Positions 27,125-34,597 of a stretch of DNA of 64,000 nucleotides are shown one piece after another (positions within the stretch are counted from its first letter, which is position 1; the number at the start of each line of letters is the position of its first letter). The stretch is from Candidatus Bathyarchaeota archaeon. GTDB taxonomy: Archaea > Thermoproteota > Bathyarchaeia > Bathyarchaeales > Bathycorpusculaceae. Position numbers and translations under genes: made by a program. Under the pieces are notes generated by a model. That model saw only the letters and a program-made list of their open reading frames with translations, did not search any database and had not been told where the DNA came from. The stretch is from assembly GCA_026014545.1 (NCBI GenBank), contig JAOZIH010000009.1, forward strand, positions 1 through 64,000, given 5' to 3'.

Positions 27125-28143
27125 ATGAAAACCTCTCTTGAACCAGATTTAGTCGAGATGGAAAGTAAACTGAAATGTTATGTGGACAAAGGCCGGGTTT
27201 CTGGCAATACTGAAACAATAGAAGAACTAACCTTTTATGTTAAACCGAATAAAAGTTTAATAAAACCTTTACAGAAGCAAGATCGTTTTGATGGAACCTT
27301 TATAGCTGTTGATTGCTCCACGCGGACACTAAAAAGGGCAAACAATTGGGGAATTTATCTAATGCGCGCTGCTTATGTATCCGTAAAAGAGCGCATTGTT
27401 GATTGGGACTATTTTGAGAAAGTATGCACAGTTGTCGGAGATGCACGAACACGCAGAAGTTACCTGCAAGACTTCAGAATCGAGTTGGAAAGCCAATTCG
27501 CTCTAAACACGCTTAAAAGCGCCCCTTTCTGCCTCTTACCACGTACATAGTGATGTACGTAGTATCTACCTGCTTCTGGACGGCGGGGATATTTCGGTGG
27601 CGAAAGAAAATTTCGTGTGTCACTCTATGATGAATGCAAAAAACATGAAATTAAACTCATAGCAATTAGTAAAAACTCCCCTTCTCTGCATGATGATAAG
27701 GGAAGAGATTTGCTTTCTACTACGTACATTATGGCCCCCTATGACATTTGGGTTTACCACCCAGTGCAAAAGGCTGACAAAGAAAAAAGTTTGTATGGGA
27801 TATAGCGCTTGTAAAACTATGTGCTGACAGCCCTTATGTTTTCCGTTGCGATATAATGGATTACTTAATCCAGAATGATATCTGCGAGCTGCTTTCACCT
27901 TTAACCGTCATATCCAACGACCCACGATGTCTTGGATATCCAATAAGTCTTTACTTAGCGCATGAATTTTCAACACCTTCCGATTCCATGTTACTATTTT
28001 ATCATGAACAAATTGAAGGAAAACTAAAAGACGCTGGCTTACTTGAAATCCTACGCAGCGAAGAACTTTCATGCAGCTTTGCAGATAAAATTCACGGCAT
28101 AAAATATGCGTTTGAGTGGGAGTGGTGGGATGGTCAACCCTGA
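27125..28143 (+). pseudogene. nurA: NurA-like nuclease gene with three frameshifts
   Basis: NurA is the 5'-3' nuclease partner of HerA in DNA-end resection. The first segment has the metal site FIAVDCSTRTLKRA; the second, in another frame, has SIYLLLDGG; the third and fourth carry APYDIWVYHP, then DIALVKLCADSPYVFRCDIMDYL and the C terminus. Joining them needs removal of one C near 27522-27525, addition of one G near 27585-27590 and one A in the A-run near 27780-27790, all at short homopolymers. The last segment overlaps herA by 14 nt. Either the sequence has errors or the gene is decaying; the reading frames between breaks look well conserved. Confidence 0.7.
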
Positions 28144-29662
28144 ACCAATAGGCTTTGTATGTGGAACTAAAGGAGATTCTGTTTCTTTCTTAGTTAATAA
28201 GAATGTTAATTTGGCCTTTGGTCAAATAGTTCGCATAGACTCAAGTGATCGGTGCTTCTATGCTAGAGTAGTTAACTCGGAAAGTAGTTCTACCCTTGAA
28301 ACTATAGAGCAGTTACGAGAGGCTGAAGGCAAAGAAGCTTTTGGCCCATACTCGGCATATAGACGTGTAGAAGCCATGCTCTTCCTAGAAAAAAGAGGCG
28401 GTAGAGTACGCTCGCCTACTTTTAATCCAAATTATCGAGATAAAGTCTATGCAACAAGCGAGGAAGACTGTTCCATTCTCAAACTTTCCGGAGACCTTAA
28501 ACTTGGTCGCTTACGTTCAGCAGACCAACTTCTAGGCACGGTTGGCATAGATATTTCCGCAATTCCTAGAATGATGGGTATGTTTGGCATGACAGGCTCA
28601 GGTAAAACGAATACCGAGCTGATTCTTAACGCTCAAATAATTGATAACAGTCCAAGGACAGTGGCGTTAATCTACGATTTTGCAGGTCAACTTTTGGAAG
28701 GGAAAGAAATCGAACCGCAAAGAGGCTTAAAAGATCACCCCTTATTCCACAGCAAGGTTCAATATTACTCTGCTAAAGATAGAAAACTGGCAGTTGGTTT
28801 GCGAACGATAACGCCTGCAAAGCTAGACACACTATTTCCAGATATTCAACCACCTCAAAAAAGATTCGCTTGGGCTTTGTACCAACATTTCGGGGTCACA
28901 TGGATCGAGATGAGCCGAGAAATATATGCTAATAGCGAGAAGCTTCCTGTACATGCAAACAAAGTTGTTGTTGAAGCTCTAATACAAAAGCTTTCCTCTT
29001 TGTCAAATGAGCTTTTCCCTGCCACTAATTATTCCTTCGTCAACAGCGTTTTGCAGAATATTTGTAAAGGCATAACTTGTTTAATTGACATTTCAGGTCT
29101 TCGTTCCGAAGACCAAAAACGCATTGTTTGCTTATCAGCGTCTGTAGTTGCAGAACATTACAAGCACGCGTGGGAGGAGAATTATGAAGAATGGCAGAAA
29201 CTCCCTACTTTACTCATAACTCTTGAAGAAGCCCATGAATTTCTCGACCCAAATAGCTCCCGAACAATTTTTTCAGACGTTGCCCTTACCTATCGCAAAT
29301 ACCGTGTTGGCCTTAATGCTGTGACACCTCGACCCTCCAGAATCACTTTTGATGTTTTCGCTGAGTTGTGGACTAAAGTTATAATGAAAACAGAACTAAA
29401 GAAAGACCGGCAATACCTGACCGAAAACACACCCTACATGGAATACAGTGAAACCGAAATAAAAATGCTTGATGTAGGCGAAGCCCTTCTTATTTCTGAA
29501 CCAAAAATCAAATTTGCTGTACCAATAAAAGTAACTCATTACCCTGCTTACTTGGAGAAACGGGGCAATGCTGACTATAGTCTTGCTGCCTCTTCGCCCC
29601 TTGCAAGTATGGACACGCGTCTTAAACAGTTAAGTGAACAAAGCACGAAACCTCTAATGTAA
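28130..29662 (+). CDS. herA: HerA-like hexameric DNA translocase
   Basis: FtsK/HerA-superfamily ATPase that drives NurA in end resection. HAS-barrel at the N terminus (about 1-95), Walker A FGMTGSGKTN (about 153-161), Walker B LLITLEEAHEFL near 370, and an arginine-rich TYRKYRVGLNAVTPRPSR segment. About 510 residues. The ATG at 28130 lies behind GGAGTGGTGG and inside the end of nurA; a start at 28106 is less likely. mre11 and rad50, usual neighbours, are not in the window. Confidence 0.88.
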   Translation: MVNPEPIGFVCGTKGDSVSFLVNKNVNLAFGQIVRIDSSDRCFYARVVNSESSSTLETIEQLREAEGKEAFGPYSAYRRVEAMLFLEKRGGRVRSPTFNPNYRDKVYATSEEDCSILKLSGDLKLGRLRSADQLLGTVGIDISAIPRMMGMFGMTGSGKTNTELILNAQIIDNSPRTVALIYDFAGQLLEGKEIEPQRGLKDHPLFHSKVQYYSAKDRKLAVGLRTITPAKLDTLFPDIQPPQKRFAWALYQHFGVTWIEMSREIYANSEKLPVHANKVVVEALIQKLSSLSNELFPATNYSFVNSVLQNICKGITCLIDISGLRSEDQKRIVCLSASVVAEHYKHAWEENYEEWQKLPTLLITLEEAHEFLDPNSSRTIFSDVALTYRKYRVGLNAVTPRPSRITFDVFAELWTKVIMKTELKKDRQYLTENTPYMEYSETEIKMLDVGEALLISEPKIKFAVPIKVTHYPAYLEKRGNADYSLAASSPLASMDTRLKQLSEQSTKPLM

Positions 29663-30376
29663 TCACACTTGCTCGCTTTCTGCTTTCTTCAAGAACTTTA
29701 CCATTTCTTTCTTGACGCTGTACCTGAATGGGATTTTGCCAGTTTCTCTTTCAAGGTAGCCTTCTTCATAGAGTTTCTTCATAAGTCTTGCTGTATGTTC
29801 TCTGCTCAGTCCGATTTTGTCCCTGATCTCAGGCGCCGTTTTTGGCCCTTCCGCCGTAAGTAGTTCTAAAACTGCCACTTCCGTGTCCGTTAATGCCGAC
29901 ATAGCTTTGTCTCTTCTTATTGGTATAACTGGCTCGCTCTTTATTTCTGGCATCGCAGATGCTTTTTGCACCTGCTCTTCAATCTCGGTGATTTTTATTT
30001 TCAGAGTTTGGCATGCTGCCTCAACATTATTGGTTTTTGTTTCAACTTCTGTCGTCTTTGATAAAAGACTTGTATACTTTTCAGAAAGCACGCTCAATGC
30101 ATTTTCTATAACTGCTAACTTCTTTTCAATGTTCTCCGCTTTCTTAAGGCTTGTTTCTGCCTTTGCTGCGCTTCCTTCTACCTTATAAATAAGCGCCTCT
30201 GTATTTTCAGCATTTCTTTTTAGTTCGCGATTAAAACTAAGCACTATGTCCTCTATGATTCCTCTAGCTTTCTCATATTCTTTCTGAGCTTTACAGATAT
30301 GTTTATAATACTCAATAGCTGCGCCAATTGTTACTGTAAGTAAGAGTCCCATAAGCATTAATAGGCCTTCGATCAC
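29663..30376 (-). CDS. membrane-anchored coiled-coil protein with C-terminal winged helix
   Basis: 237 residues: an N-terminal transmembrane helix (LLMLMGLLLTVTIGAAI), a long coiled coil (about 30-145, heptad-rich with KVEGSAAKAETSLKKAENIE), a linker, and a MarR-like winged helix (about 160-225, LTDTEVAVLELLTAEGPKTA then LSREHTARLMKKLYEEG). The topology suggests DNA held at the membrane by a dimer or bundle. GTG start at 30376 with GGAGG 8 nt upstream. Its upstream region holds tandem ATCACA heptamers, its possible binding sites. Function is not known; it could be a sensor-regulator or a chromosome anchor. Confidence 0.75.
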   Translation of the reverse strand: MIEGLLMLMGLLLTVTIGAAIEYYKHICKAQKEYEKARGIIEDIVLSFNRELKRNAENTEALIYKVEGSAAKAETSLKKAENIEKKLAVIENALSVLSEKYTSLLSKTTEVETKTNNVEAACQTLKIKITEIEEQVQKASAMPEIKSEPVIPIRRDKAMSALTDTEVAVLELLTAEGPKTAPEIRDKIGLSREHTARLMKKLYEEGYLERETGKIPFRYSVKKEMVKFLKKAESEQV

Positions 30377-30499
30377 ATCGCTTTCCTCCGTGATTCAGCC
30401 GTGATTTAACACGTTGCATCACACATCACAGTTTTCCATACAACATTTAAGTTTTATGGTGATTTGGCGATGATCTTCTTATGACATCACAGATCACAG
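30372..30499. repeat. ATCACA heptamer cluster, left group
   Basis: ATCACA at 30372-30377, CGTGATT at 30389-30395 and 30400-30406, a tandem pair ATCACAC-ATCACAG at 30418-30431, and ATCACAG-ATCACAG at 30486-30499. The period inside the pairs is exactly 7 bp. It lies just upstream of the membrane-anchored wHTH gene. Confidence 0.65.
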
Positions 30500-30630
30500 C
30501 AATTACTTCTTTCCGCTTCGCCCCATCCCTCATTTAAAATCTCTTGTTTTTTGGCTTATTTTGCATTTTAAGCTCGTTAAACCTGCGTGTCAATACTGCT
30601 TCATGCTGTGCAGAGAATGTTGTTATTTAG

Positions 30631-30649
30631 TGTGATTTGTGACGTCACA
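30631..30649. repeat. TGTGATT-TGTGACG-TCACA element
   Basis: Two tandem heptamers merging into the perfect 12-bp palindrome TGTGACGTCACA (30638-30649). It overlaps the stop codon of the gene at 30645-31124. Confidence 0.6.
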
Positions 30650-31124
30650 CTTCTTCAGCGGAGGCAGAAGAAAGCCGTTTTAGGCTTGTTTCAAGCTCTT
30701 CACGTATGATTTCTATGATTTTTAGATGGTCTTTTCGCTCTTTATCTGTTTCTGGTAGGTCTTTGTAGGCTTCGACGTATTCTTTCAGTTTATTGGCGAT
30801 TTCGAGATATGGATCAAGAGTTGTAGTTTCAAAAATTCCTAGATATCCTAAAAGCAGTACTGTGTATATCGATTTTACCACATTTTCTTTTGCCTGCTTT
30901 AAAGTCCTATTGAACGATCCTCGGCTTATTTTAGCCTTTGTTAGCCTTAATTTGGCTTTTTCATCGTATTTTAAAGGTTTGCCTGAAATATTTTCAGCTA
31001 AAATGTCTATGAGCAATGTTTCTAGCTGTGTTTTTGTTAATTGGCTGTTTTTGTAGAGTATTTGTGCAACGGGGTCGTTTAGTGCTCCGTTTAACCACGC
31101 TTGAATGCCTTCCTTTAGCCTCAA
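30645..31124 (-). CDS. helical DNA-binding-like protein of unknown function
   Basis: 159 residues, helical throughout. The core KAKISRGSFNRTLKQAKENV followed by VKSIYTVLLLGYLGIF looks like an HTH plus a hydrophobic helix, a pattern I recall in uncharacterised archaeal proteins. The C-terminal third is charged and helical. The start is TTG at 31124 with GGAGA about 8 nt upstream. It is bordered on both sides by ATCACA heptamers and shares strand with the membrane-anchored wHTH gene 268 nt downstream, with which it may form a system. Confidence 0.65.
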   Translation of the reverse strand: MRLKEGIQAWLNGALNDPVAQILYKNSQLTKTQLETLLIDILAENISGKPLKYDEKAKLRLTKAKISRGSFNRTLKQAKENVVKSIYTVLLLGYLGIFETTTLDPYLEIANKLKEYVEAYKDLPETDKERKDHLKIIEIIREELETSLKRLSSASAEEV

Positions 31125-31644
31125 TGTCTTCTCTCCTGAGACCTTTCAAATGGATACATTTTTGTATACTGGTGCTGCATTTAAACTTGTTGAATTATAT
31201 TTGCAAGTTATTCCCATTAAAAATGCAGTTGATTTGCTTTTTTTTAAAAAAAGTGTATTTTAGATAATTAATACAAAAATAGACTATAAAAAGTGGCTTT
31301 TAGTAATTTTAGTCTTAAATCATGCCTTAATTTCTCAAAAACTACTAATGCTCTTTCTACACAATTGCCTTTACTCATTTGGTACACGGGTTTCTTTTAT
31401 TTCTGCAGCCATTTTAAAAGTCCTCTGTGCACTTGCATATGCATTGCCTTTTGGGTTCTCTTTATTCCTTTCTTCAAACTTTGCACGACCTTGTCAGCAT
31501 TGAGTGGCAAGTACTCTCTTAACTGTGAAGCGTGATATCATTCATCACAAATAAATCACGCGTGATTATGCTCTAATACTTGATATCACAAAAGAGTGTG
31601 ATGCACTTGTGATGTGTGATACGTTTCCTGATTATAGCTGGAAG
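31125..31644. other. 520-bp intergenic region with cryptic minus-strand reading frames
   Basis: No convincing gene. On the minus strand one frame gives QLREYLPLNADKVVQSLKKG and ends at 31397. After that stop the same frame gives a 36-residue reading (31268-31378, MSKGNCVERALVVFEKLR). Neither has a good start signal. Both could be remnants of one small gene. The right part (31524-31620) holds ATCACA heptamers. Confidence 0.5.
31524..31620. repeat. ATCACA heptamer cluster, right group
   Basis: TGTGAAG-CGTGATA (31524-31537), ATCATTC-ATCACAA (31537-31550), the perfect palindrome ATCACGCGTGAT (31555-31566), ATCACA (31585-31590), TGTGATG (31597-31603) and TGTGATG-TGTGAT (31608-31620). The 7-bp tandem arrangement is the same as in the left group. 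Confidence 0.65.
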
Positions 31645-32481
31645 CTACAAATTTTCTGCTTGTTTTTTCAACTCGCTAAAAAGTTCCGGCCGCAAGTCTT
31701 TTAATGTTGGAATAAAACTTTCTGCGGGCTTTATGTCTCTATAATCAACTTCGCAGATTACAAGATCTTCTTCATCATATTTTGCTTTTGCAAGCACATC
31801 TCCTGTTGGACTTACAAGTCTACTGCCGCCCCAAAATTGTAATCCATCCTCAACGCCTGCAAGATTGACATATGCAAGGAATACTGTGTTTTCCAAAGCT
31901 CTTGCTGCCGTTAGAAGCTCGAAGTAACCTTTGCGAACAGCAGGTGAGGCTGATATGCACGCTATCAATTTTGCTCCTTTAAGTCGTGTAAGGCGGCAAA
32001 CTTCTGGAAAGAAAATATCGTAACATATGATCATACCTATATCGCCTATAGCTGTATTAAATACGGTTGCTTGGTAGCCAGGGCGAAAATACCTTTTTTC
32101 TTCGAAGACGCTGTGGGTGGGGAGGTACATTTTCTGATATTTTCCAATGAACCCTTCAGGTCCAACTAAAACAGCAGTGTTGAATATCGTGGCTCTTGTT
32201 TTCCCACTTAGCTCAGGCATGCCAAAAATTATGTACACTCCCTCTTTCTTTGCTATCGCTTCTACTTTTTTTGTTGATGGTCCAGGTATTGTTTCAGCCA
32301 ATTCATAAAGTTGATCATACAAAACATATCCTGTCAATGAGAGTTCTGGAAAAATCACGAGATCTGTAGCTTGTTCTTTTGCTCTTGCGGCGAATTCTGC
32401 CATTTTCTGTAAATTTTCTGCTTTGTTTTCCCGTCTGCTACATATTTGCGCGAGGGCTATCTTTATTTTTTCTTTCTTCAT
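31645..32481 (-). CDS. carbon-nitrogen hydrolase (nitrilase superfamily)
   Basis: Amidase-type hydrolase with the E-K-C triad: E46 in FPELSLTGY, K117 in GKYQKMYLP and C153 in IICYDIFFPE. 278 residues, the size of a stand-alone amidase. It starts 18 nt after nadE. In glutamine-dependent NAD synthetases the glutaminase is a nitrilase domain fused to NadE, so this protein may supply ammonia to the adjacent NadE. It could equally act on another small amide. Confidence 0.87.
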   Translation of the reverse strand: MKKEKIKIALAQICSRRENKAENLQKMAEFAARAKEQATDLVIFPELSLTGYVLYDQLYELAETIPGPSTKKVEAIAKKEGVYIIFGMPELSGKTRATIFNTAVLVGPEGFIGKYQKMYLPTHSVFEEKRYFRPGYQATVFNTAIGDIGMIICYDIFFPEVCRLTRLKGAKLIACISASPAVRKGYFELLTAARALENTVFLAYVNLAGVEDGLQFWGGSRLVSPTGDVLAKAKYDEEDLVICEVDYRDIKPAESFIPTLKDLRPELFSELKKQAENL

Positions 32482-32499
32482 CAGTTTCCCTTCTTAATG

Positions 32500-33342
32500 T
32501 CAGTACTTATGGCGCGGTAGTCTAAAATCAGCCCCTACTGTTCTATATTCAATTTTTGGTGCTAGAGGTAAGCGCCTTTTGTGTTCTACCGCAAGCCACC
32601 TACCTTTCACTTTCTCAATCAGCGCCTTTTCAACGCATAGTTGCTCTGCTATTTCTTCTGTTGCCATAAAGTGTTCAAGTCCGTAGAGGATAAGATCAAG
32701 AGTTTCATACTTGATGCCCAACTCTGTTTCTGCAAGCTGGTTGGGCCAAAGACCAGGTGTAGATGGTTTTGCTGCAAGCTCGTGTGGGATACCTATGTAT
32801 TCGGCGAGTTTTCGAACTTGAGTTTTGTATAAATCCATTATTGGCGCTATGTCTGCGGCTGCATCTCCCCATTTTGTGAAATAGCCCATCATTGTTTCTG
32901 ACTTATCAGAGCTTCCGCAGACTATCATGTTAAGCTTGTTGGCATAATAGTATAGGCAAATCATTCTGACTCTTGCTTTTATATTACCTTTACAAAGCTT
33001 GTCTTCTGGATCAAATACAGGTATTGTCTTGTAAAAGCTTTCCAAAATAGCTGTGATGTCACATATCTGTGTTTTCAAACCAAATTTTTCTGCAACAAAT
33101 TTCGCATCCTCAATGTCTCTGGAGTTGTATGTTTCACTTTCCGGAAGTATGAGTCCCATCACTCGGTTTCCACCGATTGCTAGGCTACAAAGCGCTGCTA
33201 CTGTGTTGCTGTCGATGCCGCCTGATAAGCCAAGAACGATGCCGTTGGCACCTGCGTTCTCAACGTATTCTTTGATGAAACGTTGAATTCGTTTCGTAAC
33301 TTCAGATAAATCCAGTTCCAGCACATCTGGTGCTAATTTCAT
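32500..33342 (-). CDS. nadE: NAD+ synthetase NadE
   Basis: ATP-dependent amidation of deamido-NAD to NAD, the last step of NAD synthesis. The adenylation P-loop SGGIDS (40-45) and the second conserved region GYFTKWGDAAADIAPIMDLYKTQ are present. At 280 residues it is the short, ammonia-type enzyme without a fused glutaminase. A nitrilase-family gene follows in the same operon. NAD kinase is at 42565. Confidence 0.95.
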   Translation of the reverse strand: MKLAPDVLELDLSEVTKRIQRFIKEYVENAGANGIVLGLSGGIDSNTVAALCSLAIGGNRVMGLILPESETYNSRDIEDAKFVAEKFGLKTQICDITAILESFYKTIPVFDPEDKLCKGNIKARVRMICLYYYANKLNMIVCGSSDKSETMMGYFTKWGDAAADIAPIMDLYKTQVRKLAEYIGIPHELAAKPSTPGLWPNQLAETELGIKYETLDLILYGLEHFMATEEIAEQLCVEKALIEKVKGRWLAVEHKRRLPLAPKIEYRTVGADFRLPRHKY

Positions 33343-33442
33343 TTGGTACCTCTCCGTTTTTCTATGATTGTAGGCAAGTATTTAAGAGCAAGCGTGAATA
33401 TTAAAGAAAACGTAATCTACAAATATAGAAGAGATGTTATTA

Positions 33443-33709
33443 ATGGGGCGAAGAAGAAAAAAGGTTGTTCGTATTCCTAAGAAACGTTTGCCCAAGTTCT
33501 TCTCTTGTCCTAAGTGTGGGAAAGAAACCGTTAGAGTTGAAATTTTCCGAGATCAAGCGCATGCTGTCGCAGGTTGCAGCAGCTGTGGTTTTCAGGAGGA
33601 ATTTCAAGTTAAACCTGCTCAAGGTGAAGTTGATGTTTACTGCATGTTAACTGACAGAATTTACAGCAACTCAAAGAGACCCTCTGTAACTAACGGGCAA
33701 ACTGCTTAG
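33443..33709 (+). CDS. elf1: Elf1-like transcription elongation factor
   Basis: Small zinc-ribbon protein related to eukaryotic Elf1/Spt4-associated factor. A basic N terminus (MGRRRKKVVRIPKKRLPK) precedes FFSCPKCGKETV and a second knuckle CSSCGF. 88 residues from the ATG at 33443; the ATG at 33434 sits directly on the GAAGAG site and is rejected. It shares a transcript with GGGP synthase, 17 nt downstream. Confidence 0.83.
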   Translation: MGRRRKKVVRIPKKRLPKFFSCPKCGKETVRVEIFRDQAHAVAGCSSCGFQEEFQVKPAQGEVDVYCMLTDRIYSNSKRPSVTNGQTA

Positions 33710-33726
33710 ACATAAGAGGTTTAGGC

Positions 33727-34479
33727 ATGATTGGATGGGTTGAGCAGTATCTTCTCGAAAAAATCAAAGCAGAAGGCTCAATTCACATAACTCTCATAGA
33801 TCCTGAAAAGTTGACACCGCCGCAAGCCGCGCGGGTTGCTGAGTCTTCTGAGATAAGTGGGACTTCAGCTATAATGATTGGAGGCTCCACCTTTGTCTCG
33901 CAGGCGCACCTTGATTCCACGGTTAAAGCGATCAAGCGTGTCGTTAAGATTCCCATAATTCTTTTTCCAAATAATATAACGGGAATAAGCCGCTACGCGG
34001 ACGCCATCTGGTTTATGTCCCTTCTGAATTCTGTGGATCCTTATTTTCTTATCGGTGCTCAAATTCTTGGTGCACCGCTGGTTAAGAAATATGGTTTAGA
34101 ACCGATTTCTATGGGTTATATAATCGTTGGCGAAGGAGGCACTGCCGGCATAGTTGGTAAAGCCATTCCCGTGCCCTACAGCAAACCGGAGTTAGCCGCC
34201 GCTCATGCCCTTGCTGGTCAGTATCTTGGGATGCATTTCATATATCTGGAGGGGGGGTCTGGAGCTAAAACTCCTGTGCCTCCGGAGATGATTAGGACAA
34301 TTAAGCATTTCATAGATGTTCCACTTATCATTGGTGGAGGAATAAGGACTAAGGAGCAAGCGTTAACCGCAGTTTCAGCAGGAGCAGATATAATAGTTAC
34401 TGGCAACGTCATCGAAAGCGATGATGCCCGACAGCGCATATCTGAAATAATTGAAGGCGTTAAAAGAACGAGACCTTGA
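33727..34479 (+). CDS. geranylgeranylglyceryl-phosphate synthase
   Basis: TIM-barrel prenyltransferase making the first ether bond of archaeal membrane lipids from sn-glycerol-1-phosphate and geranylgeranyl diphosphate. Motifs: HITLIDPEK, GGSTFVSQ, ILFPNNITGIS, FIYLEGGSGA and IIGGGIRT, followed by ADIIVTGNVIE. 250 residues. Sequence pattern fits group II GGGPS. Confidence 0.93.
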   Translation: MIGWVEQYLLEKIKAEGSIHITLIDPEKLTPPQAARVAESSEISGTSAIMIGGSTFVSQAHLDSTVKAIKRVVKIPIILFPNNITGISRYADAIWFMSLLNSVDPYFLIGAQILGAPLVKKYGLEPISMGYIIVGEGGTAGIVGKAIPVPYSKPELAAAHALAGQYLGMHFIYLEGGSGAKTPVPPEMIRTIKHFIDVPLIIGGGIRTKEQALTAVSAGADIIVTGNVIESDDARQRISEIIEGVKRTRP

Positions 34480-34597
34480 TAGCCTTTTTGAGTTAAACAG
34501 CTCTGAAATGGTCTTTTCTTGCGAGTCTTTTTTCGTTTTTTATGCTAGAAAGCCAAAATAAACTCCCTTATTATAACTGTTTGGCGGGATCTCGCGT

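Noticed and set aside
31293-31535. 80-residue plus-strand reading in the repeat region
   Set aside because: Composition is Phe/Cys/Leu-rich without domain pattern or ribosome-binding site; it looks like the complement of AT-rich DNA.
30372-31620. ATCACA repeats as a CRISPR array
   Set aside because: Units are 6-7 bp, in both orientations and irregularly spaced; there are no spacers of uniform length and no cas genes.
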